A stretch of DNA of 64,000 nucleotides from contig NC_079875.1 of NCBI RefSeq assembly GCF_029227915.1, positions 40,011,201-40,075,200 of the forward strand. Reading direction: 5' to 3'. The stretch's first letter is position 1. Every line of letters begins with the position of its first letter. This document shows, piece after piece, positions 15,260-28,829 of this stretch. Under the pieces are notes generated by a model that saw only the letters and a list, made by a program, of their open reading frames with translations, ran no database searches and was not told the origin of the DNA. Position numbers and translations under genes: made by a program. This DNA comes from Hydractinia symbiolongicarpus. Its lineage: Eukaryota; Cnidaria; Hydrozoa; Anthoathecata; Hydractiniidae.

Positions 15260-17950
15260 ACATTCTTGTTAATTTGACGTGATTGCCGGAACTCAGCGAT
15301 TACACTGGGCACTGTGGTAGAGCTTCATTTAAGAATTATGATAAAAAAAGTCATTTTTTTATTGTGGGACCAATCCTAGCCATTATCGCGCGCTGAGGAA
15401 ATAGCGACAGTTTCAAAAACTACATTTTATTGACTTTCTAACGGTGTCAGTCCGTTTGAGTTTCAACGGTTGTGTCACATATTCGTACCAACATGTATTT
15501 AGCGATATTTTTCTGATATTACTAGGTTGCATCTCTTTTAACAATGAAACGTTGACTGTGGAAATTAATTGAACTAACTTTGGACTGTGACCTGATAAAT
15601 GTGATAAATGAGAAAATTGAACTCCAAGAAATAACATTCTTCTTAATTTGTCGTGATTGCCGGAACTCAGCGATTACACTGGGCACTGTGGTAGCGCTTC
15701 ATTTAAGAATTATGATAAAAAAAGTCATTTTTTTAATGTGGGACCAATCCTAGCTATTATCGCGCGCTGAGGAAATAGCGACAGTTTCAAAAACTACATT
15801 TCATTGACTTTCTAACGGTGTCAGTCCGTTTGAGTTTCAACGGTTGTGTCACATATTCGTACCAACATGCATTTAGCGATATTTTTTTGATATTACTAGG
15901 TTGCATCGCTTTTAACAATGAAACGTTGACTGTGGGACTTAATTGAACTAACTTTGGACTGTGACCTGATAAATGTGATAAATGAGACAATTCGACTCCA
16001 AGAAATAACATTCTTCTTAATTTGACGTGATTGCCGGAACTCAGCGATTACTCTGGGCTCTGTGGTAGCGCTTCAATTAAGAATTAAGATAAAAAAGTCT
16101 TTTTTTTATTGCGGGACCAATCCTAGCCATTATCTCGCGCTGAAGAAATAGCGGCAGTTTCAAAAACTACATTTCATTGACTTTCTAACGGTGTCAGTCC
16201 GTTTGAGTTTTAACGGTTGTGTCACATATTCATACCAACATGTATTTAGCGATATTTTTCTGATATTACTAGGTTGCATCTCTTTTAACAATGAAACGTT
16301 GACTGTGGAAATTAATTGAACTAACTTTGGACTGTGACCTGATAAATGTGATAAATGAGAAAATTGAACTCCAAGAAATAACATTCTTCTTAATTTGTCG
16401 TGATTGCCGGAACTCAGCGATTACTCTGGGCTCTGTGGTAGTGCTTCAATTAAGAATTAAGATAAAAAAAGTCTTTTTTTTATTGCGGGACCAATCCTAG
16501 CCATTATCTCGCGCTGAAGAAATAGCGGCAGTTTCAAAAACTACATTTCATTGACTTTCTAACGGTGTCAGTCCGTTTGAGTTTCAACGGTTGTGTCACA
16601 TATTCATACCAACATGTATTTAGCGATATTTTTCTGATATTACTAGGTTGCATCTCTTTTAACAATGAAACGTTGACTGTGGAAATTAATTGAACTAACT
16701 TTGGACTGTGACCTGATAAATGTGATAAATGAGAAAATTAAACTCCAAGAAATAACATTCTTCTTAATTTGTCGTGATTGCCGGAACACAGCGATTACAC
16801 TGGGCACTGTGGTAGCGCTTCATTTAAGAATTATGATAAAAAAAGTCATTTTTTTAATGTGGGACCAATCCTAGCTATTATCGCGCGCTGAGGAAATAGC
16901 GACAGTTTCAAAAACTACATTTCATTGACTTTCTAACGGTGTCAGTCCGTTTGAGTTTCAACGGTTGTGTCACATATTCGTACCAACATGCATTTAGCGA
17001 TTTTTTTTTGATATTACTTGGTTGCATCGCTTTTAACAATGAAACGTTAACTGTGGGACTTAATTGAACTAACTTTGGACTGTGACCTGATAAATGTGAC
17101 AAATGAGACAATTGGACTCCAAGAAATAACATTCTTCTTAATTTGACGTGATTGCCGGAACTCAGCGATTACTCTGGGCTCTGTGGTAGCGCTTCAATTA
17201 AGAATTAAGATAAAAAAGTCTTTTTTTTATTGCGGGACCAATCCTAGCCATTATCTCGCGCTGAAGAAATAGCGGCAGTTTCAAAAACTACATTTCATTG
17301 ACTTTCTAACGGTGTCAGTCCGTTTGAGTTTCAACGGTTGTGTCACATATTCATACCAACATGTATTTAGCGATATTTTTCTGATATTACTAGGTTGCAT
17401 CTCTTTTAACAATGAAACGTTGACTGTGGAAATTAATTGAACTAACTTTGGACTGTGACCTGATAAATGTGATAAATGAGAAAATTGAACTCCAAGAAAT
17501 AACATTCTTCTTATTTTGTCGTGATTGCCGGAACTCAGCGATTACACTGGGCTCTGTGGTACCGCTTCATTTAAGAATTAAGATAAAAAAGTCATTTTTT
17601 TATTGTGGGACCAATCCTACATCGCGCGTTGAAGAAATAGCGACAGTTTCAAAAACTACATTTCATTGACTTTCTAACCGTGTCAGTCCGTTTGAGTTTC
17701 AAAGGTTGTGTCACATATTCGTACCAACATGTATTTAGCGATATTTTTTTGATATTACTAGGTTGCATCGCTTTTAACAATTGACTGTGGGACTTAATTG
17801 AACTAACTTTAGACTGTGACCTGATTAATGTGATAAATGAGACAATTGGACTCCAAGAAATATCATTCTTCTTAATTTGACGTGATTGCCGGAACTCAGC
17901 GATTACACTGGGCTCTGTGATAGCGCTTCATTTAAGAATTAAGATAAAAA
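15260..17950. repeat. ~2.7-kb satellite block, copy 1 (offset 5967)
   Basis: About seven monomers that recur at 21230-23920 with offset 5967 bp. Shared private variants are 'ggtagagcttc', 'gtggaaattaattg', 'gagaaaattgaactcc', 'aatttgtcgtgattg', 'ggtaccgcttc', a 5-bp deletion after 'ccaatccta' and a 7-bp deletion giving 'ttaacaattgactg'. Confidence 0.85.
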
Positions 17951-18180
17951 AGTCATTTTTTTAATGCGGGACCAATCCTAGCCATTATCTCGCGCTGAAG
18001 AAATAGCGGCAGTTTCAAAAACTACATTTCATTGACTTTCTAACGGTGTCAGTCCGTTTGAGTTACAACAGTTGGGTCACATATTCGTACCAACATGTAT
18101 TTAGCGATATTTTTCTGATATTACTAGGTTGCATCGCTTTTAACAATGAAACGATTGACTGTGGGACTTAATTGAGCTAA
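17808..18180. repeat. B-type monomer, first of an identical adjacent pair
   Basis: This monomer and the next one (18182-18554) match at every position I compared over about 370 bp, with an offset of 374. Both carry 'ctgattaatgtg', 'gaaatatcattc' and 'aatgcgggacc'. It is the clearest recent monomer duplication in the array. Confidence 0.85.
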
Positions 18181-18181
18181 C

Positions 18182-18554
18182 TTTAGACTGTGACCTGATT
18201 AATGTGATAAATGAGACAATTGGACTCCAAGAAATATCATTCTTCTTAATTTGACGTGATTGCCGGAACTCAGCGATTACACTGGGCTCTGTGATAGCGC
18301 TTCATTTAAGAATTAAGATAAAAAAGTCATTTTTTTAATGCGGGACCAATCCTAGCCATTATCTCGCGCTGAAGAAATAGCGGCAGTTTCAAAAACTACA
18401 TTTCATTGACTTTCTAACGGTGTCAGTCCGTTTGAGTTACAACAGTTGGGTCACATATTCGTACCAACATGTATTTAGCGATATTTTTCTGATATTACTA
18501 GGTTGCATCGCTTTTAACAATGAAACGATTGACTGTGGGACTTAATTGAGCTAA
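18182..18554. repeat. B-type monomer, second of an identical adjacent pair
   Basis: Copy of 17808-18180. The match ends where the text changes from 'ctttagactgtgacc' to 'ctttggactgtcacc', which marks the boundary with the next higher-order repeat. Confidence 0.85.
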
Positions 18555-20010
18555 CTTTGGACTGTCACCTGATAAATGTGATAAATGAGACAATTGGACT
18601 CCAAGAAATAACATTCTTGTTAATTTGACGTGATTGCCGGAACTCAGCGATTCCACTGGGCACTGTGGTAGCGCTTCATTTAAGAATTATGATAAAAAAG
18701 TCATTTTTTTATTGTGGGACCAATCCTAGCCATTATTGTGCGCTGAGGAAATAGCGACAGTTTCAAAAACTACATTTCATTGACTTTCTAACGGTGTCAG
18801 TCCGTTTGAGTTTCAACGGTTGTGTCACATATTCGTACCAACATGTATTTAGCGATATTTTTTTGATATTACTAGGTTGCATCGCTTTTAACAATAAAAC
18901 GTTGACTGTGGGACTTAATTGAACTAACTTTGGACTGTGACCTGATAAATGTGAGAAATAAGACAACTGGACTCCAAGAAATAACATTCTTCTTAATTTG
19001 ACATGATTGCCGGAACTCAGCGATTACACTGTGCTCTGTGATAGCGCTTCATTTAAGAATTAAGATAAAAAAGTCATTTTTTTCTTGCGGGACCAATCCT
19101 AGCCATTTTCTCGCGCTGAAGAAATAGCGGCAGTTTCAAAAACTAAATTTCATTGACTTTCTAACGGTGTCAGTCTGTTTGAGTTTCAACGGTTGTGTCA
19201 CATATTCGTACCAACATGTATTTAGCGATATTTTTTTGATATTACTAGGTTGCATCGCTTTTAACAATGAAACGTTGACTGTGGGACTTAATTGAACTAA
19301 CTTTGGACTGTGACCTGATAAATGTGATAAATGAGACAATTGGACTCCAAGAAATAACATTCTTGTTAATTTGACGTAATTGCCGGAACTCAGCGATTAC
19401 ACTGGGCACTGTGGTAGAGCTTCATTTAAGAATTATGATAAAAAAAGTCATTTTTTTATTGTGGGACCAATCCTAGCCATTATCGCGCGCTGAGGAAATA
19501 GCGACAGTTTCAAAAACTACATTTTATTGACTTTCTAACGGTGTCAGTCCGTTTGAGTTTCAACGGTTGTGTCACATATTCGTACCAACATGTATTTAGC
19601 GATATTTTTCTGATATTACTAGGTTGCATCTCTTTTAACAATGAAACGTTGACTGTGGAAATTAATTGAACTAACTTTGGACTGTGACCTGATAAATGTG
19701 ATAAATGAGAAAATTGAACTCCAAGAAATAACATTCTTCTTAATTTGTCGTGATTGCCAGAACTCAGCGATTACACTGGGCACTGTGGTAGCGCTTCATT
19801 TAAGAATTATGATAAAAAAAGTCATTTTTTTAATGTGGGACCAATCCTAGCTATTATCGCGCGCTGAGGAAATAGCGACAGTTTCAAAAACTACATTTCA
19901 TTGACTTTCTAACGGTGTCAGTCCGTTTGAGTTTCAACGGTTGTGTCACATATTCGTACCAACATGCATTTAGCGATATTTTTTTGATATTACTAGGTTG
20001 CATCGCTTTT
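18400..20010. repeat. Higher-order repeat, 1870-bp period, copy 1
   Basis: Matches about 20270-21880 at a constant offset of 1870 bp (five monomers). Shared private variants include 'gattccactgggc', 'gagaaataagacaactgg', 'tttcttgcgggacc', 'gacgtaattgcc' and 'ggtagagcttc'. The upstream monomer and the end near 20.0 kb differ, so boundaries are approximate. Confidence 0.85.
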
Positions 20011-20269
20011 AACAATGAAACGATTGACTGTGGGACTTAATTGAGCTAACTTTGGACTGTCACCTGATAAATGTGATAAATGAGACAATTGGACTCTAAG
20101 ATATAACATTCTTGTTAATTTGACGTGATTGCCGGAACTCAGCGATTACACTGTGCTCTGTGATAGCGCTTCATTTAAGAATTAAGATAAAAAAGTCATT
20201 TTTTTATTGCGGGACCAATCCTAGCCATTATCTCGCGCTGAAGAAATAGCGGCAGTTTCAAAAACTAAA

Positions 20270-21880
20270 TTTCATTGACTTTCTAACGGTGTCAGTCCGT
20301 TTGAGTTACAACAGTTGGGTCACATATTCGTACCAACATGCATTTAGCGATATTTTTCTGATATTACTAGGTTGCATCGCTTTTAACAATGAAACGATTG
20401 ACTGTGGGACTTAATTGAGCTAACTTTGGACTGTCACCTGATAAATGTGATAAATGAGACAATTGGACTCCAAGAAATAACATTCTTGTTAATTTGACGT
20501 GATTGCCGGAACTCAGCGATTCCACTGGGCACTGTGGTAGCGCTTCATTTAAGAATTATGATAAAAAAAGTCATTTTTTTATTGTGGGACCAATCCTAGC
20601 CATTATTGTGCGCTGAGGAAATAGCGACAGTTTCAAAAACTACATTTCATTGACTTTCTAACGGTGTCAGTCCGTTTGAGTTTCAACGGTTGTGTCACAT
20701 ATTCGTACCAACATGTATTTAGCGATATTTTTTTGATATTACTAGGTTGCATCGCTTTTAACAATAAAACGTTGACTGTGGGACTTAATTGAACTAACTT
20801 TGGACTGTGACCTGATAAATGTGAGAAATAAGACAACTGGACTCCAAGAAATAACATTCTTCTTAATTTGACATGATTGCCGGAACTCAGCGATTACACT
20901 GTGCTCTGTGATAGCGCTTCATTTAAGAATTAAGATAAAAAAGTCATTTTTTTCTTGCGGGACCAATCCTAGCCATTTTCTCGCGCTGAAGAAATAGCGG
21001 CAGTTTCAAAAACTAAATTTCATTGACTTTCTAACGGTGTCAGTCTGTTTGAGTTTCAACGGTTGTGTCACATATTCGTACCAACATGTATTTAGCGATA
21101 TTTTTTTGATATTACTAGGTTGCATCGCTTTTAACAATGAAACGTTGACTGTGGGACTTAATTGAACTAACTTTGGACTGTGACCTGATAAATGTGATAA
21201 ATGAGACAATTGGACTCCAAGAAATAACATTCTTGTTAATTTGACGTAATTGCCGGAACTCAGCGATTACACTGGGCACTGTGGTAGAGCTTCATTTAAG
21301 AATTATGATAAAAAAAGTCATTTTTTTATTGTGGGACCAATCCTAGCCATTATCGCGCGCTGAGGAAATAGCGACAGTTTCAAAAACTACATTTTATTGA
21401 CTTTCTAACGGTGTCAGTCCGTTTGAGCTTCAACGGTTGTGTCACATATTCGTACCAACATGTATTTAGCGATATTTTTCTGATATTACTAGGTTGCATC
21501 TCTTTTAACAATGAAACGTTGACTGTGGAAATTAATTGAACTAACTTTGGACTGTGACCTGATAAATGTGATAAATGAGAAAATTGAACTCCAAGAAATA
21601 ACATTCTTCTTAATTTGTCGTGATTGCCAGAACTCAGCGATTACACTGGGCACTGTGGTAGCGCTTCATTTAAGAATTATGATAAAAAAAGTCATTTTTT
21701 TAATGTGGGACCAATCCTAGCTATTATCGCGCGCTGAGGAAATAGCGACAGTTTCAAAAACTACATTTCATTGACTTTCTAACGGTGTCAGTCCGTTTGA
21801 GTTTCAACGGTTGTGTCACATATTCGTACCAACATGCATTTAGCGATATTTTTTTGATATTACTAGGTTACATCGCTTTT
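20270..21880. repeat. Higher-order repeat, 1870-bp period, copy 2
   Basis: Second copy of the pentamer. Only scattered single-base differences were seen, for example 'gagcttcaacgg' for 'gagtttcaacgg' near 21424. It leads directly into the block that is also found at 15.26-17.95 kb. Confidence 0.85.
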
Positions 21881-23920
21881 AACAATGAAACGTTGACTGT
21901 GGGACTTAATTGAACTAACTTTGGACTGTGACCTGATAAATGTGATAAATGAGACAATTCGACTCCAAGAAATAACATTCTTCTTAATTTGACGTGATTG
22001 CCGGAACTCAGCGATTACTCTGGGCTCTGTGGTAGCGCTTCAATTAAGAATTAAGATAAAAAAGTCTTTTTTTTATTGCGGGACCAATCCTAGCCATTAT
22101 CTCGCGCTGAAGAAATAGCGGCAGTTTCAAAAACTACATTTCATTGACTTTCTAACGGTGTCAGTCCGTTTGAGTTTTAACGGTTGTGTCACATATTCAT
22201 ACCAACATGTATTTAGCGATATTTTTCTGATATTACTAGGTTGCATCTCTTTTAACAATGAAACGTTGACTGTGGAAATTAATTGAACTAACTTTGGACT
22301 GTGACCTGATAAATGTGATAAATGAGAAAATTGAACTCCAAGAAATAACATTCTTCTTAATTTGTCGTGATTGCCGGAACTCAGCGATTACTCTGGGCTC
22401 TGTGGTAGCGCTTCAATTAAGAATTAAGATAAAAAAAGTCTTTTTTTTATTGCGGGACCAATCCTAGCCATTATCTCGCGCTGAAGAAATAGCGGCAGTT
22501 TTAAAAACTACATTTCATTGACTTTCTAACGGTGTCAGTCCGTTTGAGTTTCAACGGTTGTGTCACATATTCATACCAACATGTATTTAGCGATATTTTT
22601 CTGATATTACTAGGTTGCATCTCTTTTAACAATGAAACGTTGACTGTGGAAATTAATTGAACTAACTTTGGACTGTGACCTGATAAATGTGATAAATGAG
22701 AAAATTAAACTCCAAGAAATAACATTCTTCTTAATTTGTCGTGATTGCCGGAACTCAGCGATTACACTGGGCACTGTGGTAGCGCTTCATTTAAGAATTA
22801 TGATAAAAAAAGTCATTTTTTTAATGTGGGACCAATCCTAGCTATTATCGCGCGCTGAGGAAATAGCGACAGTTTCAAAAACTACATTTCATTGACTTTC
22901 TAACGGTGTCAGTCCGTTTGAGTTTCAACGGTTGTGTCACATATTCGTACCAACATGCATTTAGCGATATTTTTTTGATATTACTAGGTTGCATCGCTTT
23001 TAACAATGAAACATTGACTGTGGGACTTAATTGAACTAACTTTGGACTGTGACCTGATAAATGTGATAAATGAGACAATTGGACTCCAAGAAATAACATT
23101 CTTCTTAATTTGACGTGATTGCCGGAACTCAGCGATTACTCTGGGCTCTGTGGTAGCGCTTCAATTAAGAATTAAGATAAAAAAGTCTTTTTTTTATTGC
23201 GGGACCAATCCTAGCCATTATCTCGCGCTGAAGAAATAGCGGCAGTTTCAAAAACTACATTTCATTGACTTTCTAACGGTGTCAGTCCGTTTGAGTTTCA
23301 ACGGTTGTGTCACATATTCATACCAACATGTATTTAGCGATATTTTTCTGATATTACTAGGTTGCATCTCTTTTAACAATGAAACGTTGACTGTGGAAAT
23401 TAATTGAACTAACTTTGGACTGTGACCTGATAAATGTGATAAATGAGAAAATTGAACTCCAAGAAATAACATTCTTCTTAATTTGTCGTGATTGCCGGAA
23501 CTCAGCGATTACACTGGGCTCTGTGGTACCGCTTCATTTAAGAATTAAGATAAAAAAGTCATTTTTTTATTGTGGGACCAATCCTAAATCGCGCGTTGAA
23601 GAAATAGCGACAGTTTCAAAAACTACATTTCATTGACTTTCTAACCGTGTCAGTCCGTTTGAGTTTCAAAGGTTGTGTCACATATTCGTACCAACATGTA
23701 TTTAGCGATATTTTTTTGATATTACTAGGTTGCATCGCTTTTAACAATTGACTGTGGGACTTAATTGAACTAACTTTGGACTGTGACCTGATTAATGTGA
23801 TAAATGAGACAATTGGACTCCAAGAAATAACATTCTTCTTAATTTGACGTGATTGCCGGAACTCAGCGATTACACTGGGCTCTGTGATAGCGCTTCATTT
23901 AAGAATTAAGATAAAAAAAG
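21230..23920. repeat. ~2.7-kb satellite block, copy 2 (offset 5967)
   Basis: Copy of 15260-17950, with the same order of monomer types and the same marker deletions near 23587 and 23745. Its last two monomers are partly repeated again from about 24.15 kb at a 735-bp spacing, the normal dimer length minus the two small deletions. Confidence 0.85.
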
Positions 23921-26900
23921 TCATTTTTTTAATGCGGGACCAATCCTAGCCATTATCTCGCGCTGAAGAAATAGCGGCAGTTTCAAAAACTACATTTCAT
24001 TGACTTTCTAACGGTGTCAGTCCGTTTGAGTTTCAACGGTTGTGTCACATATTCGTACCAACATGCATTTAGCGATATTTTTTTGATATTACTAGGTTGC
24101 ATCGCTTTTAACAATGAAACGTTGACTGTGGGACTTAATTGAAAAAACTTTGGACTGTGACCTGATAAATGTGATAAATGAGAAAATTGAACTCCAAGAA
24201 ATAACATTCTTCTTAATTTGTCGTGATTGCCGGAACTCAGCGATTACACTGGGCTCTGTGGTACCGCTTCATTTAAGAATTAAGATAAAAAAGTCATTTT
24301 TTTATTGGGGGACCAATCCTACATCGCGCGTTGAAGAAATAGCGACAGTTTCAAAAACTACATTCCATTGACTTTCTAACGGTGTCAGTCCGTTTGAGTT
24401 TCAAAGGTTGTGTCACATATTCGTACCAACATGTATTTTGCGATATTTTTTTGATATTACTAGGTTGCATCGCTTTTAACAATTGACTGTGGGACTTAAT
24501 TGAACTAACTTTGGACTGTGACCTGATTAATGTGATAAATGAGACAATTGGACTCCAAGAAATATCATTCTTCTTAATTTGACGTGATTGCCGGAACTCA
24601 GCGATTACACTGGGCTCTGTGATAGCGCTTCATTTAAGAATTAAGATAAAAAAGTCATTTTTTTAATGCGGGACCAATCCTAGCCATTATCTCGCGCTGA
24701 AAAAATAGCGGCAGTTTCAAAAACTACATTTCATTGACTTTCTAACGGTGTCAGTCCGTTTGAGTTACAACAGTTGGGTCACATATTCGTACCAACATGT
24801 ATTTAGCGATATTTTTCTGATATTACTAGGTTGCATCGCTTTTAACAATGAAACGATTGACTGTGGGACTTAATTGAGCTAACTTTGGACTGTCACCTGA
24901 TAAATGTGATAAATGAGACAATTGGACTCTAAGATATACATTCTTGTTAATTTGACGTGATTGCCGGAACTCAGCGATTACACTGTGCTCTGTGATAGCG
25001 CTTCATTTAAGAATTAAGATAAAAAAGTCATTTTTTTATTGCGGGACCAATCCTAGCCATTATCTCGCGCTGAAGAAATAGCGGCAGTTTCAAAAACTAA
25101 ATTTCATTGACTTTCTAACGGTGTCAGTCCGTTTGAGTTACAACAGTTGGGTCACATATTCGTACCAACATGCATTTAGCGATATTTTTCTGATATTACT
25201 AGGTTGCATCGCTTTTAACAATGAAACGATTGACTGTGGGACTTAATTGAGCTAACTTTGGACTGTGACCTGATAAATGTGAGAAATAAGACAACTGGAC
25301 TCCAAGAAATAACATTCTTCTTAATTTGACATGATTGCCGTAACTCAGCGATTACACTGTGCTCTGTGATAGCGCTTCATTTAAGAATTAAGATAAAAAA
25401 GTCATTTTTTTCTTGCGGGACCAATCCTAGCCATTTTCTCGCGCTGAAGAAATAGCGGCAGTTTCAAAAACTAAGTTTCATTGACTTTCTAACGGTGTCA
25501 GTCCGTTTGAGTTACAACAGTTGGGTCACATATTCGTACCAACATGCATTTAGCGATATTTTTCTGATATTACTAGGTTGCATCGCTTTTAACAATGAAA
25601 CGATTCACTATGGGACTTAATTGAGCTAACTTTGGACTTTCACCTGATAAATGTGATAAATGAGACAATTGGACTCCAAGAAATAACATTCTTGTTAATT
25701 TGACGTGATTGCCGGAACTCAGCGATTACACTGGGCACTGTGGTAGCGCTTCATTTAAGAATTATGATAAAAAAAGTCATTTTTTTATTGGTGGACCAAT
25801 CCTAGCTATTATCGCGAGCTGAGGAAATAGCGACAGTTTCAAAAACTACATTTCATTGACTTTCTAACGGTGTAAGTGCGTTTGAGTTTCAACGGTTGTG
25901 TCACATATTCGTACCAACATGTATTTAGCAATATTTTTCTGATATTACTAGGTTGCATCGCTTTTAACAATGAAACGTTGACTGTGGGACTTAATTGAAC
26001 TAACTTTGGACTGTGACCTGATAAATGTGATAAATGAGACAATTGGACTCCAAGAAATAACATTCTTCTTAATTTGACGTGATTGCCGGAACTCAGCGAC
26101 TACTCTGGGCTCTGTGGTAGCGCTTCAATTAGGAATTAAGATAAAAAAGTCATTTTTTTATTGTGGGACCAATCCTAGCCATTATCTCGCGCTGAAGAAA
26201 TAGCGGCAGTTTCGAAAACTACATTTCCTTGACTTTCTAACGGTGTCAGTCCGTTTGAGTTTCAACGGTTGTGTCACATATTCGTACCAACATGTATTTA
26301 GCGATATTTTTTTTATATTACTAGGTTGCATCGCTTTTAACAATGAAACGTTGACTGTGGGACTTAATTGAACTAGCTTTGGACTGTGACCTGATAAATG
26401 TGATAAATGAGACAATTGGACTCCAAGAAATAACATTCTTCTTAATTTGACGTGATTGCCGGAACTCAGCGACTACTCTGGGCTCTGTGGTAGCGCTTCA
26501 ATTAAGAATTAAGATAAAAAAGTCATTTTTTTATTGCGGGACCAATCCTAGCCATTATCTCGCGCTGAAGAAATAGCGGCAGTTTCAAAAACTAAATTTC
26601 ATTGACTTTCTAACGGTGTCAGTCCGTTTGAGTTACAACAGTTGGGTCACATATTCGTACCAACATGCATTTAGCGATATTTTTCTGATATTACTAGGTT
26701 GCATCGCTTTTAACAATGAAACGATTGACTGTGGAACTTAATTGAGCTAACTTTTGACTGTCACCTGATAAATGTGATTAATGAGACAATTGGACTCCAA
26801 GAAATAACATTCTTGTTAATTTGACGTGATTGCTGGAACTCAGCGATTACACTGGGCACTGTGGTAGCGCTTCATTTAAGAATTATGATAAAAAAAGTCA

Positions 26901-26959
26901 TTTTTTTATTGTGGGACCAATCCTAGCTATTATCGCGAGCTGAGGAAATAGCGACAGTT

Positions 26960-28829
26960 TCAAAAACTACATTTCATTGACTTTCTAACGGTGTCAGTCC
27001 GTTTGAGTTTCAACGGTTGTGTCACATATTCGTACCAACATGTATTTAGCGATATTTTTTTCATATTACTAGGTTGCATCTCTTTTAACAATGAAACGTT
27101 GACTGTGGGACTTAATTGAACTAACTTTGAACTGTGACCTGATAAATGTGATAAATAAGACAATTGGACTCCAAGAAATAACATTCTTCTTAATTTGACG
27201 TGATTGCCGGAACTCAGCGACTACTCTGGGCTCTGTGGTAGCGCTTCAATTAAGAATTAAGATAAAAAAGTCATTTTTTTATTGTGGGACCAATCCTAGC
27301 CATTATCTCGCGCTGAAGAAATAGCGGCAGTTTCGAAAACTACATTTCATTGACTTTCTAACGGTGTCAGTCCGTTTGAGTTACCACGGTTGGGTCAAAT
27401 ATTCGCAGCAACATGTATTTAGCGATATTTTTCTGATATTACTAGGTTGCATCTCTTTTAACAATGAAAGGATTGACTGTGGGACTTAATTGAGCTAACT
27501 TTGGACTGTGACCTGATAAATGTGATAAATGAGACAATTGAACTCCAAGAAATAACATTCTTGTTAATTTGACGTGATTGCTGGAACTCAGCGATTACAC
27601 TGGGCATTGTGGTAGCGCTTCATTTAAAAATTAAGATACAAAAAGTCATTTTTTCATTGTGGGACCAATCCTAGCCGTTATCGCGCGCTAAAGAAATAGC
27701 GACAGTTTCAAGAACTACATTTCATTGACTTTCTAACGGTGTCAGTCCGTTTGAGTTTCAACGGTTGTGTCACATATTCGTACCAACATGTATTTAGCGA
27801 TATTTTTTTCATATTACTAGGTTGCATCGCTTTTAACAATGAAACGTTGACTGTGGGACTTAATTGAACTAACTTTGAACTGTGACCTGATAAATGTGAT
27901 AAATAAGACAATTGGACTCCAAGAAATAACATTCTTCTTAATTTGACGTGATTGCCGGAACTCAGCGACTACTCTGAACTCTGTGGTAGCGCTTCAATTA
28001 AGAATTAAGATAAAAAAGTCATTTTTTTATTGTGGGACCAATCCTAGCCATTATCTCGCGCTGAAGAAATAGCGGCAGTTTCGAAAACTACATTTCATTG
28101 ACTTTCTAACGGTGTCAGTCCGTTTGAGTTACCACGGTTGGGTCAAATATTCGCAGCAACATGTATTTAGCGATATTTTTCTGATATTACTAGGTTGCAT
28201 TTCTTTTAACAATGAAAGGATTGACTGTGGGACTTAATTGAGCTAACTTTGGACTGTCACCTGATAAATGTGATAAATGAGACAATTGAACTCCAAGAAA
28301 TAACATTCTTGTTAATTTGACGTGATTGCTGGAACTCAGCGATTACACTGGGCATTGTGGTAGCGCTTCATTTAAAAATTAAGATACAAAAAGTCATTTT
28401 TTCATTGTGGGACCAATCCTAGCCGTTATCGCGCGCTAAAGAAATAGCGACAGTTTCAAGAACTACATTTCATTGACTTTCTAACGGTGTCAGTCCGTTT
28501 GAGTTACAACGGTTGGGTCACATATTCGTACCAACATGCATTAAACGATATTTTTCTGATATTACTAGGTTGCATCGCTTTTAACTATGAAACGGTTGAC
28601 TGTGGGACTTAATTGAGCTAACTTTGGACTGTCACCTGATAAATGTGATAAAAGAGACAATTGGACTCCAAGAAATAACATTCTTGTTAATTTGACGTGA
28701 TTGCCGGAACTCAGCGATTACACTGGGCACTGTGGTAGCGCTTCAATTAAGAATTAAGATAAAAAAGTCATTTTTTTATTGTGGGACAAATCCTAGCTAT
28801 TATCGCGAGCTGAGGAAATAGCGACAGTT
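26960..28829. repeat. 1870-bp pentamer higher-order repeat, copy 1
   Basis: Five monomers repeated at 28830-30699 with exactly 1870-bp spacing. Private markers are 'gatatttttttcatatt', 'tattcgcagcaacatg', 'ggcattgtggtagc', 'gcattaaacgatattt' and 'gataaaagagac'. Within the unit, sub-blocks recur at 748 bp. Confidence 0.9.

Noticed and set aside
17448-17669. Plus-strand 73-aa ORFs (also at 23415 and 24150) and the 61-aa ORF at 51309
   Set aside because: They arise only where small deletions or substitutions open the satellite frame. They are copies of one another through block duplication, not genes.
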